Positions 9,287 through 16,511 of a stretch of DNA of 39,298 nucleotides are shown piece by piece (the first letter of the stretch is position 1; each line of letters begins with the position of its first letter). Source of the DNA: Flavobacteriales bacterium UBA4110. Lineage in GTDB: Bacteria > Bacteroidota > Bacteroidia > Flavobacteriales > Weeksellaceae. The notes beneath the pieces are model-generated. The model saw only the letters and a list, made by a program, of their open reading frames with translations, was not told the DNA's origin and did no database searches. A program made the translations under genes and the position numbers. The DNA is taken from NCBI GenBank assembly GCA_002383165.1, contig DFXK01000016.1, positions 57,625 to 96,922 on the forward strand, read 5' to 3'.

Positions 9287-10114
9287 TTGAAAAATAATAT
9301 AGACATCTCTATAATTACTGTTGGAATGAATCATAAAAACTTCCTGATAACGTTTTTAGATTCATTATATAATAAATATCCTCCATACGTTTCTTTTGAA
9401 TTAATTTATGTAGATAATTGTTCTGATGATGGCTCAGTAGACTTTGTGAAAAGTAATTATCCACAAGTAAAAATTGTTCAAAACAAATCGCTTTTTGGAT
9501 TTGGCGAAAACAACAATAGAGGTGCTGAAGTAGCTGTTGGTAAGTATTTAGCTATCATGAATCCGGATTTGGTTTTTCTTGAAAATTCTTTGGATTCGTT
9601 ATTTGATTTCTCAGAAAAGCTACAGAAAGATATTATTGCAGCGCCGAAATTACTTAATGCTGATAAGACTTTTCAACATTCTGTAAGAGGATTTATAACA
9701 CCTTGGGTTTTCTTAGCACGATTTCTAACAGGAGGTAATGATAATACAAAAAATAAAACAGTACAAAATTATTTGTGTAAGAATATTTCAATAGATCAAA
9801 CACAATTCATAGATTGGGCAATAGGTGCTGCTTTATTTATTAAAGCTGATTTATATAGAAAATTAAATGGATTTGATCCCGATTATTTCCTTTATATGGA
9901 AGACGAAGATTTGTGTCTGAGAGCTTGGAATGCAGGAAACGCTGTAGTTTATTATCCCTCATCGCAAATTATCCATAATCATTTAAGAGCAAGTAAGAAA
10001 ATCGGAAAAAAAATGTTTTTGCATTTTAAATCATTGTTCGTGTTTTTTTTGAAGCATGGTATTTTTCTTAAATCTAAAAAGAAAAATTCACCAATTAGAT
10101 TACCAGGAAATTAA
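9287..10114 (+). CDS. GT2-family glycosyltransferase, WbbL/rhamnosyltransferase-like, TTG start
   Basis: 275 residues. The N-terminal strand DISIITVGMNHKNFL, VDNCSDDGS, the NKSLFGFGENNNRG loop, IMNPDL (DXD position) and FDPDYFLYMEDEDLCLR are the signature set of WbbL-like rhamnosyltransferases. A TAA lies in frame immediately before the TTG, and the first internal ATG would remove the essential first beta strand. TTG is therefore the only sensible start. The gene lies 11 bp after the previous stop and is the last plus-strand glycosyltransferase before the convergent beta-helix gene. Rhamnose specificity is an inference from motifs plus the nearby RmlC. Confidence 0.87.
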   Translation: MKNNIDISIITVGMNHKNFLITFLDSLYNKYPPYVSFELIYVDNCSDDGSVDFVKSNYPQVKIVQNKSLFGFGENNNRGAEVAVGKYLAIMNPDLVFLENSLDSLFDFSEKLQKDIIAAPKLLNADKTFQHSVRGFITPWVFLARFLTGGNDNTKNKTVQNYLCKNISIDQTQFIDWAIGAALFIKADLYRKLNGFDPDYFLYMEDEDLCLRAWNAGNAVVYYPSSQIIHNHLRASKKIGKKMFLHFKSLFVFFLKHGIFLKSKKKNSPIRLPGN

Positions 10115-10173
10115 GATTAGATCAATTAATAATAAAACATTTGATTTTGATTAAAACTTTTAACTTACACACT

Positions 10174-11628
10174 TTATGGGATATTGTCATATTGATACTT
10201 TACTTTAACATTATTATCTATTTTAATATCAGTCTTTAATAAATTTCTTTTTTGAATACCTTTAACTAACAATCCAGCGTTAGCATTATTAGTTGTTCCT
10301 TTTATATCACCTTGGATATCATTATTAATTATTCTTGAAAAACCTGTCCCAATGCCATCAAATGAGCTGTTGTGATTAATTTTTATATTTTTTATAGCTT
10401 TAGTTTTAGATTCATTATTCAGATAAAGTCCTGTATAGTGAGTATTGGAAGATTTTATATTGAGATTTATATTGTTAATATCATACACAGCATCCTCTCT
10501 CAGCCAAATTAAAACGCCACACCAAGAGGTTTTTTCAATTTTTACATTTCCCGAAATGTTTTTTGTCTCCATGTTTTTATTATTATCGCCAATTATTAGT
10601 ACACCTGTTCCATGCATAATATTATTTCCTTCCCAGTTAATTTTAATGTTTTGAGAAGCAATTATAACCAAACTATTGTCATAATCGTAATCACTCTTTC
10701 CATTAACAGATATTTGATTGTTTTCAGTTTCGATTTCTACTGTATCATTTAGGTTTCTAAATCCATAAATATTATCTAGGCTTACATAACTGCAATTCAT
10801 TAATTTAATACCTCCGCCAATTGCTGGATCGTTAGGATTAATACGTCTATTTGCTTGAGCAGCATATTTTAAAGTTATGTTCGAAAACTTTAAATTATTG
10901 CCATATGTAACATAAATAGGAAATACAGAGTTAGAAAATTGACAATTATTAACTGTCACATTATCACAATGATCCAGCCATAATCCCATTTCCATACAAG
11001 TCCCAACTGCATAATCGAAGATATTAGTTGGTTTTTCGTCAGTATCAAGCAAGTTTCCTAATTGTACCCCCGAATTAAAATCTGCATTTTCTATCACATA
11101 ATTTTTTCCAGTCAAATATAAAAGTGCAGTGTGATCGTCCGTGTAAAACTTTCCTTCATTGTAATTTCCTTTTTCATTCTTGTCATTCCATTCAGGTAAT
11201 CTTCTTCTAAGCTTTGCTCCGTTAAATAAAAATGTTGCTGACTTATGTCTTTGCCAAATGTTTCTTTTTAACGGTTCTATCCACAATCCTTTGTTTGCAA
11301 AAGCATTGTAATAGGTTTTCTTGCCATCAAAGTAAAATATACAACCTTCTTCTCCTTTATCTAGCATTTCTTGGATAGCCTTGTAATCGTCTGAGACTCC
11401 ATCTCCTTTTGCACCAAACATTTCAGGTGTAAGGTGTTTATAAATTCTCTTATAATAAAAATTGTTTTTTTTGTAATAAATGATATTATCGACAAATTTG
11501 TCAGAACTAATTTCTTTTGTTTTTTTACATAAAACTAATTTTTTGGAATAAATATCTTCAAAGAAAGCGGTGTTTGCTGCTTGGGATTTTAAGAAAAAAC
11601 ATAATGTGAATAGTATAAAATATTTCAT
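10174..11628 (-). CDS. Secreted right-handed beta-helix protein, pectate-lyase-3-like
   Basis: 484 residues. An N-terminal signal peptide (basic start, hydrophobic FILFTLCFFL, then SQAA) predicts export. After about 45 residues comes TPEMFGAKGDGVSDDYKAIQEML, the hallmark start of Pectate_lyase_3 domains, as also seen in GH28-like enzymes and phage tailspikes. The remainder is a long series of short strands with many N, G and I/V residues (NVTVNNCQFSNSVF, NLKFSNITLKYA, YVSLDNIYG), consistent with parallel beta-helix coils. It is the only minus-strand gene inside the polysaccharide locus, convergent with the last GT2 gene. A role in cleaving, epimerising or binding the locus polymer is plausible but not shown. 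Catalytic residues could not be assigned. A TATCTTTA at 11664-11657 is one mismatch from the -7 consensus. Confidence 0.8.
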   Translation of the reverse strand: MKYFILFTLCFFLKSQAANTAFFEDIYSKKLVLCKKTKEISSDKFVDNIIYYKKNNFYYKRIYKHLTPEMFGAKGDGVSDDYKAIQEMLDKGEEGCIFYFDGKKTYYNAFANKGLWIEPLKRNIWQRHKSATFLFNGAKLRRRLPEWNDKNEKGNYNEGKFYTDDHTALLYLTGKNYVIENADFNSGVQLGNLLDTDEKPTNIFDYAVGTCMEMGLWLDHCDNVTVNNCQFSNSVFPIYVTYGNNLKFSNITLKYAAQANRRINPNDPAIGGGIKLMNCSYVSLDNIYGFRNLNDTVEIETENNQISVNGKSDYDYDNSLVIIASQNIKINWEGNNIMHGTGVLIIGDNNKNMETKNISGNVKIEKTSWCGVLIWLREDAVYDINNINLNIKSSNTHYTGLYLNNESKTKAIKNIKINHNSSFDGIGTGFSRIINNDIQGDIKGTTNNANAGLLVKGIQKRNLLKTDIKIDNNVKVKYQYDNIP

Positions 11629-11693
11629 TGGCTTGATATGAATAATAATTTCGTTTTAAAGATAAAAAAAACTGTTTACATATATATTTTTTT

Positions 11694-11701
11694 TATTTTT
11701 G
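11694..11701 (+). promoter_or_regulatory. -7 element for the nucleotidyltransferase-rmlC-pgt operon
   Basis: TATTTTTG matches TAnnTTTG perfectly, preceded by a T-rich stretch. Initiation would fall near 11708, leaving about 15 nt before the ATG at 11723. The upstream TTG that would extend the reading frame overlaps this element, which argues against the longer start. Confidence 0.6.
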
Positions 11702-11722
11702 CCCATAAATAAACTAACATCT

Positions 11723-12160
11723 ATGAAAACAGAAAAAATAGGGATTACTTTCTCAGCATTCGATCTTCTTCACGCGGGTCATATAAAAATGTTGGAAGAG
11801 GCCAAAACAGTGTGTGATTATCTTATAGTAGGTCTGCAGATGGATCCTACAATCGATCGACCAAATAAAAATAGACCAACACAATCCGTGGTTGAGCGTT
11901 ATATACAACTGAAAGCTTGCCGATCTGTAGATGAAATAATTCCTTATAATACAGAGGATGATCTTTTGGATATTCTTAAATCATTTGTAATAGACGTCAG
12001 AATAATAGGTGATGATTACAAAGATAAACAGTTTACAGGAAAAGATTACTGTGAAGAAAAAGGAATACAGATTTATTACAATAAACGTGATCACAGGTTT
12101 TCTAGCTCTGCATTGAAAAGAGCTGTATTTGAGCAGGAATTTCAAAAAATAAATAAATAA
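11723..12160 (+). CDS. TagD-like cytidylyl/adenylyltransferase (HxGH nucleotidyltransferase)
   Basis: 145 residues from the chosen ATG. GITFSAFDLLHAGHIKMLEEAK gives the HxGH nucleotide-binding motif (HAGH). RFSSSALKR near the C-terminus corresponds to the second, ISSTxI/R-type motif. Size and motifs match the glycerol-3-phosphate cytidylyltransferase and related nucleotidyltransferase group. It probably activates a phosphorylated polyol or sugar for incorporation into the surface polymer. The substrate (glycerol phosphate, ribitol phosphate, heptose phosphate or another) is not determined. An in-frame TTG 24 bp upstream lies within the promoter-like element and was rejected as the start. The stop is 2 bp from the rmlC ATG, indicating co-transcription. 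Confidence 0.85.
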   Translation: MKTEKIGITFSAFDLLHAGHIKMLEEAKTVCDYLIVGLQMDPTIDRPNKNRPTQSVVERYIQLKACRSVDEIIPYNTEDDLLDILKSFVIDVRIIGDDYKDKQFTGKDYCEEKGIQIYYNKRDHRFSSSALKRAVFEQEFQKINK

Positions 12161-12162
12161 CT

Positions 12163-12708
12163 ATGAAAATATTAGAAACTTCCCTCAAGGATTGCTATGT
12201 TATAGAACCAACAGTGTTCGAAGATGAAAGAGGGTATTTTTACGAAAAATTCAACGAAAAAAGATTCGAAGAGTTTACAGCTCTTAATGGACATTTTGTA
12301 CAGGATAATATCTCAAAATCTTCCTATGGTGTACTGAGAGGTCTTCATTTGCAAAAAGGTGAGCACGCCCAGGCAAAACTCGTTTCCTGTCTCGAAGGTA
12401 AAGTTTTAGATGTTGCGGTGGATCTAAGACCGGATTCTCCTACTTTTGGAAAATGGTATAGTATAGAACTTAACGCAGAGAATAAACTGCAGTTATATGT
12501 CCCGCGTGGTTTCGGGCATGGTTTTTCTGTTCTAAGTAAAACAGCTGTTTTTTCTTATAAATGTGATAATTTTTATAATAAAGAATCAGAAGGAGGCGTT
12601 TTGTGGAATGATAGTGATCTGAATATAGATTGGCAGTTGCCAAAAAATGATGTAATCCTTTCAGAAAAAGATATGGTTATGCCAGCCTTTTCGAAAGGTA
12701 ATTTTTAG
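12163..12708 (+). CDS. rfbC: dTDP-4-dehydrorhamnose 3,5-epimerase (RmlC)
   Basis: 181 residues, the usual RmlC length. Characteristic segments: IEPTVFEDERGYFYE at the start, FVQDNISKSSYGVLRGLHLQ with the conserved catalytic-region His, GKVLDVAVDLRPDSPTFGKW, and YVPRGFGHGFSVLS. This cupin enzyme converts dTDP-4-keto-6-deoxy-glucose to the dTDP-4-keto-rhamnose form during dTDP-L-rhamnose synthesis. The partners RmlA, RmlB and RmlD are not in the window, so they must be encoded beyond the left edge or elsewhere; alternatively it feeds a different 6-deoxy sugar path. It lies 2 bp after the nucleotidyltransferase gene. Confidence 0.95.
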   Translation: MKILETSLKDCYVIEPTVFEDERGYFYEKFNEKRFEEFTALNGHFVQDNISKSSYGVLRGLHLQKGEHAQAKLVSCLEGKVLDVAVDLRPDSPTFGKWYSIELNAENKLQLYVPRGFGHGFSVLSKTAVFSYKCDNFYNKESEGGVLWNDSDLNIDWQLPKNDVILSEKDMVMPAFSKGNF

Positions 12709-12734
12709 TACAAAAGGACTTCTAACCAAACATA

Positions 12735-12759
12735 TTCAGTTACTACGTAGTATTCTGAA
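12735..12759. repeat. Palindromic hairpin between rmlC and the phosphoglycosyl transferase gene
   Basis: A perfect 12-bp palindrome TACTACGTAGTA is bracketed by TTCAG on the left and CTGAA on the right, so a near-continuous stem can form. It lacks a following T-run, so it is not a typical terminator. It could be an attenuator, a processing site or an operator; function is unknown. Confidence 0.45.
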
Positions 12760-12778
12760 CAAAATGACGTAATTATAT

Positions 12779-14170
12779 ATGATAAACTATCTATTTAGAC
12801 ATTTATCGCAGATTTTTCGCATTGCAGATTACTTTGTTATAAATATTTTTCTATATGTAACTAACATCCACTTCTTTCCTGAAAGAAAAAGCGGACTATT
12901 TATTACTGATTACAGCGCACAGTTTATAATTGTTAATTTTTCGTGGTTTTTTGTCACAACGTTTACCAAGCTTTATGTAAAAGAAACTTTGAGGGATTCT
13001 TTACTACAGTTTTATGCATTAACAAAATCTTACTTTGCGTACATTCTGTTCTTTCTAATTTATATTTTTTTAGTCTTTGCAGAAGATTTTAATTATAAAA
13101 AATTTAGCGTTTATTTTTTTCTTGTTGGTGTATCATTTTCTCTGATAAGGATTATATTCTTTATGTATAGAAAGAAAAATAGATTCAAAGTCGGAAGAAA
13201 ACTGTATAAATACAACACAGTTTTAATTGGTGAAAGTCATTATTCAAAATTATTGCTTTCAAATAAAGAGTTACGTAGATATTTCGGCATTAGGGAATTG
13301 TATTTTGTAGAAGAAAAATACAGAGAGAGTAATAATAGCAAATGTATATCTCAGTTTTTCAAAGATCTAGATAGATTTCATATTAATAATATCGTTTTGT
13401 GTGATAATCGAATAGATATAGAACTGTACCATAAAATTATAGACATAGCGGAACATAAAATGATCCGTATTTATATGGTTCCTGATTTTAAAAATAAACT
13501 TCTATCATCATATTATTTAGAAATTATTCACGATGTTCCTTTTCTTAAATTAATAAAAGAACCTTTATCCAGCCCAGGAAAACAATTTCTTAAAAGAACC
13601 TTTGATTTTTTGTTCTCTCTTTTTGTTACCATTTTTCTGCTTTCTTGGTTAATTCCCATTGTAGCAATTATTATAAAACTTGAAAGCAAAGGTCCTGTTT
13701 TCTTTATTCAAAAGAGATCTGGCCTTAAGAATAACGCGTTCGGTTGTATCAAATTCCGAAGTATGGCAGTCAATGAAAAAGCGGATCTACAGATTGCGAA
13801 AAAGAATGACTCCAGAGTTACCAAGTTTGGAGCCTTTATGAGAAAAACAAGTATTGACGAATTGCCACAATTTTTGAATGTGTTAGTTGGTAATATGTCT
13901 ATTGTAGGTCCAAGACCGCATATGCTTTCGCAAACCGAACAGTATTCCAAGATCACTAAGAAATACATGACACGGCACATTGTGAAACCCGGTATTACAG
14001 GTTGGGCTCAGGTAATGGGTGCTAGAGGTGAGATCTTTTCTGACCTAGACATGCAAAAAAGAATAGAGAAAGATATTTGGTATATCCAGCATTGGTCTTT
14101 CTTTCTGGATATTAAGATAATCTTTCTCACTTTTTACAATGTAGTTAAAGGTGATAAGCAAGCGTATTAA
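12779..14170 (+). CDS. WcaJ-type polyprenyl-phosphate hexose-1-phosphate transferase (initiating enzyme)
   Basis: 463 residues. The N-terminal half has about four membrane helices (residues 1-130) and a CoA-binding-like cytoplasmic domain. The C-terminal bacterial sugar transferase domain begins at KRTFDFLFSLFV (about residue 275) with a membrane segment, followed by GPVFFIQKRSG, IKFRSM, the Asp-Glu catalytic pair in SIDELPQF, MSIVGPRPH and VKPGITGWAQV. These are the signatures of exopolysaccharide glycosylphosphotransferases that put the first sugar-1-phosphate onto undecaprenyl phosphate. It starts repeat-unit synthesis for the glycosyltransferases upstream. It lies 70 bp after rmlC and is closed by a strong terminator, marking the end of the polysaccharide locus. 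The sugar specificity is unknown. Confidence 0.93.
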   Translation: MINYLFRHLSQIFRIADYFVINIFLYVTNIHFFPERKSGLFITDYSAQFIIVNFSWFFVTTFTKLYVKETLRDSLLQFYALTKSYFAYILFFLIYIFLVFAEDFNYKKFSVYFFLVGVSFSLIRIIFFMYRKKNRFKVGRKLYKYNTVLIGESHYSKLLLSNKELRRYFGIRELYFVEEKYRESNNSKCISQFFKDLDRFHINNIVLCDNRIDIELYHKIIDIAEHKMIRIYMVPDFKNKLLSSYYLEIIHDVPFLKLIKEPLSSPGKQFLKRTFDFLFSLFVTIFLLSWLIPIVAIIIKLESKGPVFFIQKRSGLKNNAFGCIKFRSMAVNEKADLQIAKKNDSRVTKFGAFMRKTSIDELPQFLNVLVGNMSIVGPRPHMLSQTEQYSKITKKYMTRHIVKPGITGWAQVMGARGEIFSDLDMQKRIEKDIWYIQHWSFFLDIKIIFLTFYNVVKGDKQAY

Positions 14171-14202
14171 AAAAAAGGAATCAAAATTTTGATTCCTTTT
14201 TT
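14171..14202 (+). terminator. Perfectly palindromic Rho-independent terminator ending the polysaccharide locus
   Basis: A 16-bp arm running from an A-run through GGAATCAAAA is followed directly by its exact complement ending in six T. It begins immediately after the stop codon of the phosphoglycosyl transferase gene. Confidence 0.85.
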
Positions 14203-14207
14203 ATTGC

Positions 14208-14215
14208 TAAATTTG
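14208..14215 (+). promoter_or_regulatory. -7 element upstream of rimO
   Basis: TAAATTTG matches the consensus TAnnTTTG. A TTTG at 14188-14191, inside the preceding terminator, could serve as -33, although the spacing of 16 bp is short. The predicted leader is about 58 nt. Confidence 0.5.
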
Positions 14216-14279
14216 CAATCTTAAAAATTGAAGATCTACTCACTGATTTTCAATTATCATTTATCAAATTATAATTAAG

Positions 14280-15581
14280 ATGCGTACCAAATCTGTAGGT
14301 AAAAAGAAAATTAATGTAGTAACACTAGGCTGTTCAAAAAACGTCTATGATTCTGAAGTACTAATGGGTCAGCTGGAAGCCAGTGGCAAAAATGTGGTTC
14401 ATGAAGAAAAAGGAGACGTGGTGGTTATCAACACATGCGGATTTATAGATAATGCTAAAGAAGAAAGTATCAACACCATTCTAGAATATGTAGATCTTAA
14501 AAATCAGGGCATTGTCGAAAAGGTTTTTGTAACAGGTTGTCTTTCTGAAAGATATAAACCAGATTTGGAAAGAGAAATTCCGGATGTTGATCAATATTTT
14601 GGAACACGTGATTTGCCGATTCTTTTGAAGCATCTGGGTGCAGATTATAAGCACGAATTGGTAGGAGAAAGATTAACAACCACACCGAAACACTATGCTT
14701 ATCTCAAAATTTCTGAAGGTTGCGACAGACCTTGTTCTTTTTGCGCAATTCCTTTGATGAGGGGCGGCCACATCTCCACACCTATTGAAAAACTGGTAAC
14801 GGAAGCTCAGAAATTAGCCAAAAAAGGTGTTAAGGAATTGATTTTGATTGCTCAGGATCTTACTTTTTACGGGTTAGACATCTATAAAAAAAGAGCATTA
14901 GGAGAATTACTTCAGGAGCTTATAAAAGTTGAAGGCATTGAGTGGATTCGTCTTCATTATGCTTTTCCTTCTGGCTTTCCAGAAGATGTACTAGGCATTA
15001 TAAAAAATGAACCAAAAATTTGTAATTATATAGATATCCCTCTTCAGCATATCAATACAGAACTTCTGAAAGCGATGAAGAGAGGTACATCTTTCGAAAA
15101 AACCAATTCTTTGTTGGATAAATTCCGAGAGAAAGTTCCGGATATGGCAATCAGAACTACACTTATCGTTGGATTCCCTGGTGAGACCGATGAAATATTC
15201 GAAGAGCTAAAGCAATGGGTGAGGGACCAAAGATTTGATAGACTGGGATGTTTTACGTATTCTCATGAAGAAAATACCACAGCATTTGTTTTAGAAGATA
15301 ATATCCCGGATGAAATAAAACAAAAAAGAGTGGAGGAGATTATGGAAGTGCAACAGCAGATTTCTTGGGAAAAAAATCAAGAGAAAGTGGGCAAAGTCTT
15401 TAAGTGTATTTTTGACAGGAAAGAAGGTGATTACTTTGTAGGAAGAACAGAGTATGATTCTCCTGATGTGGATAATACCGTTCTGGTGCCAGCAAAAGAT
15501 GTTTATATCTCTATTGGCGACTTTGCAAACGTAAGGATTACTTCTGCTGAAGATTACGATCTGATAGGAGAATTAGTATAA
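14280..15581 (+). CDS. rimO: Ribosomal protein S12 methylthiotransferase RimO
   Basis: 433 residues, normal RimO size. The N-terminal MTTase domain has the three cluster cysteines at 18 (TLGCSKNVYDSE), 53 (INTCGFI) and 87 (VTGCLSERY). The radical-SAM cluster is CDRPCSFC with Cys148, 152 and 155. A C-terminal TRAM-like domain runs over the last 70 residues. The LGCSKNxxDSE start separates RimO from the related tRNA enzyme MiaB. It uses two 4Fe-4S clusters and S-adenosylmethionine to add a methylthio group to an aspartate of ribosomal protein S12. Monocistronic: flanked by terminators on both sides. Confidence 0.96.
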   Translation: MRTKSVGKKKINVVTLGCSKNVYDSEVLMGQLEASGKNVVHEEKGDVVVINTCGFIDNAKEESINTILEYVDLKNQGIVEKVFVTGCLSERYKPDLEREIPDVDQYFGTRDLPILLKHLGADYKHELVGERLTTTPKHYAYLKISEGCDRPCSFCAIPLMRGGHISTPIEKLVTEAQKLAKKGVKELILIAQDLTFYGLDIYKKRALGELLQELIKVEGIEWIRLHYAFPSGFPEDVLGIIKNEPKICNYIDIPLQHINTELLKAMKRGTSFEKTNSLLDKFREKVPDMAIRTTLIVGFPGETDEIFEELKQWVRDQRFDRLGCFTYSHEENTTAFVLEDNIPDEIKQKRVEEIMEVQQQISWEKNQEKVGKVFKCIFDRKEGDYFVGRTEYDSPDVDNTVLVPAKDVYISIGDFANVRITSAEDYDLIGELV

Positions 15582-15587
15582 AATAAT

Positions 15588-15611
15588 AACCAGCTGCTGA
15601 GCTGGTTTTTT
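15588..15611 (+). terminator. Rho-independent terminator of rimO
   Basis: AACCAGCT stem, GCTG loop, AGCTGGTT return arm, followed by a T-run. It begins 7 bp after the rimO stop. Confidence 0.85.
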
Positions 15612-16045
15612 ATTATTCTGTTAAAAAAAAGAGTGTTTTAATTTAACTCACTGTATTACAGTTGATTGTCGATTATAAATGTGGTTTGAATTTAATTTTA
15701 GCCAACATTATTAATATTTGATAATTTTATAACGAATTTATTGAATATTAAATAGAAATAAATGCCGTTGGATTAATATATTTTGCTAAATGTTGTTTTT
15801 AATTACTTAATAATTAATTTTTTAAACATTTTATATTTTATTAAAGTATTGATAATCAGAAATTTATTGTTATAATTGGTGTTCTACACTTTGTAAAATT
15901 TTAAGAATTTAATGTTTATTTTAACATTTGTTAACGTTTCTTGTAATCTCCTATTTAGAGGGAGTTCTACAGAGGTTGTTTTCGTAGAATACCAAGATTT
16001 AAGCCCACAAAATGGTCAAATGATAAGTTAGCAGTCAATTTGGGA
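15612..16045. other. Long gene-free stretch upstream of the RlpA-like gene
   Basis: About 430 bp without a credible reading frame on either strand. Bases 15612-15940 are extremely AT-rich and featureless apart from short A/T tracts. The segment 15945-16045 is less AT-rich and can fold: CTCC/GGAG around TATTTAGAG, and TTCTAC/GTAGAA separated by 13 nt. It may hold an upstream regulatory region or a small RNA. No promoter or known RNA family was recognised in it. Confidence 0.35.
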
Positions 16046-16053
16046 TATCTTTG
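16046..16053 (+). promoter_or_regulatory. -7 element of the RlpA-like gene
   Basis: TATCTTTG matches TAnnTTTG. Initiation would be near 16060, about 23 nt before the ATG. No convincing -33 element is seen. Confidence 0.55.
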
Positions 16054-16082
16054 CAGAGTCAAAACCAATAAAATAATTCAAC

Positions 16083-16451
16083 ATGATGAAAAGAGTCTTT
16101 CTCGTAATCATAATGATGATTTCAACACTTGGTATTTTCTCTTTCAAGAGTTATGCCACAGATGCGAATACAAGTTTTGTATCTTACTACCACGATAAAT
16201 TCGATGGTAAAAAAACAGCAAGCGGTGAGGTATTTAGTAATGCAGCCCTTACTGCAGCAAACAAAACACTTCCTTTCGGAACATTAGTAAAGATCACAAA
16301 TTTGATCTCCGGAAAAAGTGTAGTTGTAAAAGTGAATGACAGAGGACCTTACCATTCTTCAAGAGCCTTTGATCTTTCAAAAGCAGCTTTCAAGACTATT
16401 GCAGATATTAGAAAAGGAACTATTGCAATAGAATATGAAATTCTAGATTAG
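16083..16451 (+). CDS. Small RlpA-like double-psi beta-barrel secreted protein
   Basis: 122 residues. The signal peptide (MMKRVFLVIIMMISTLGIFSF, ending around SYA) is followed by a single RlpA-type double-psi beta-barrel: SYYHDKFDGKKTASGEVF, ALTAANKTLPFGTLVKITN, VVVKVNDRGPYHSSRAFDLS. These match the core of septal lytic transglycosylase RlpA and related plant-type expansin/EG45 folds, including the Asp of VNDRGP and of AFDLS. Unlike E. coli RlpA it has no SPOR peptidoglycan-binding domain and no lipobox Cys. Peptidoglycan cleavage is therefore possible but not assured. Two successive ATG codons open the frame; the first is taken, and the choice changes only one residue. Confidence 0.88.
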   Translation: MMKRVFLVIIMMISTLGIFSFKSYATDANTSFVSYYHDKFDGKKTASGEVFSNAALTAANKTLPFGTLVKITNLISGKSVVVKVNDRGPYHSSRAFDLSKAAFKTIADIRKGTIAIEYEILD

Positions 16452-16476
16452 AAAAAGAAATTATCTTATTATGACA

Positions 16477-16507
16477 AAAAAAGCCAATCACTAAGATTGG
16501 CTTTTTT
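16477..16507. terminator. Bidirectional Rho-independent terminator
   Basis: An A-run plus GCCAATC, a five-base ACTAA loop, then GATTGGC plus a T-run. It lies between the convergent RlpA-like and old-yellow-enzyme genes and has T-runs on both strands, so it can serve both. Confidence 0.85.
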
Positions 16508-16511
16508 ATTT

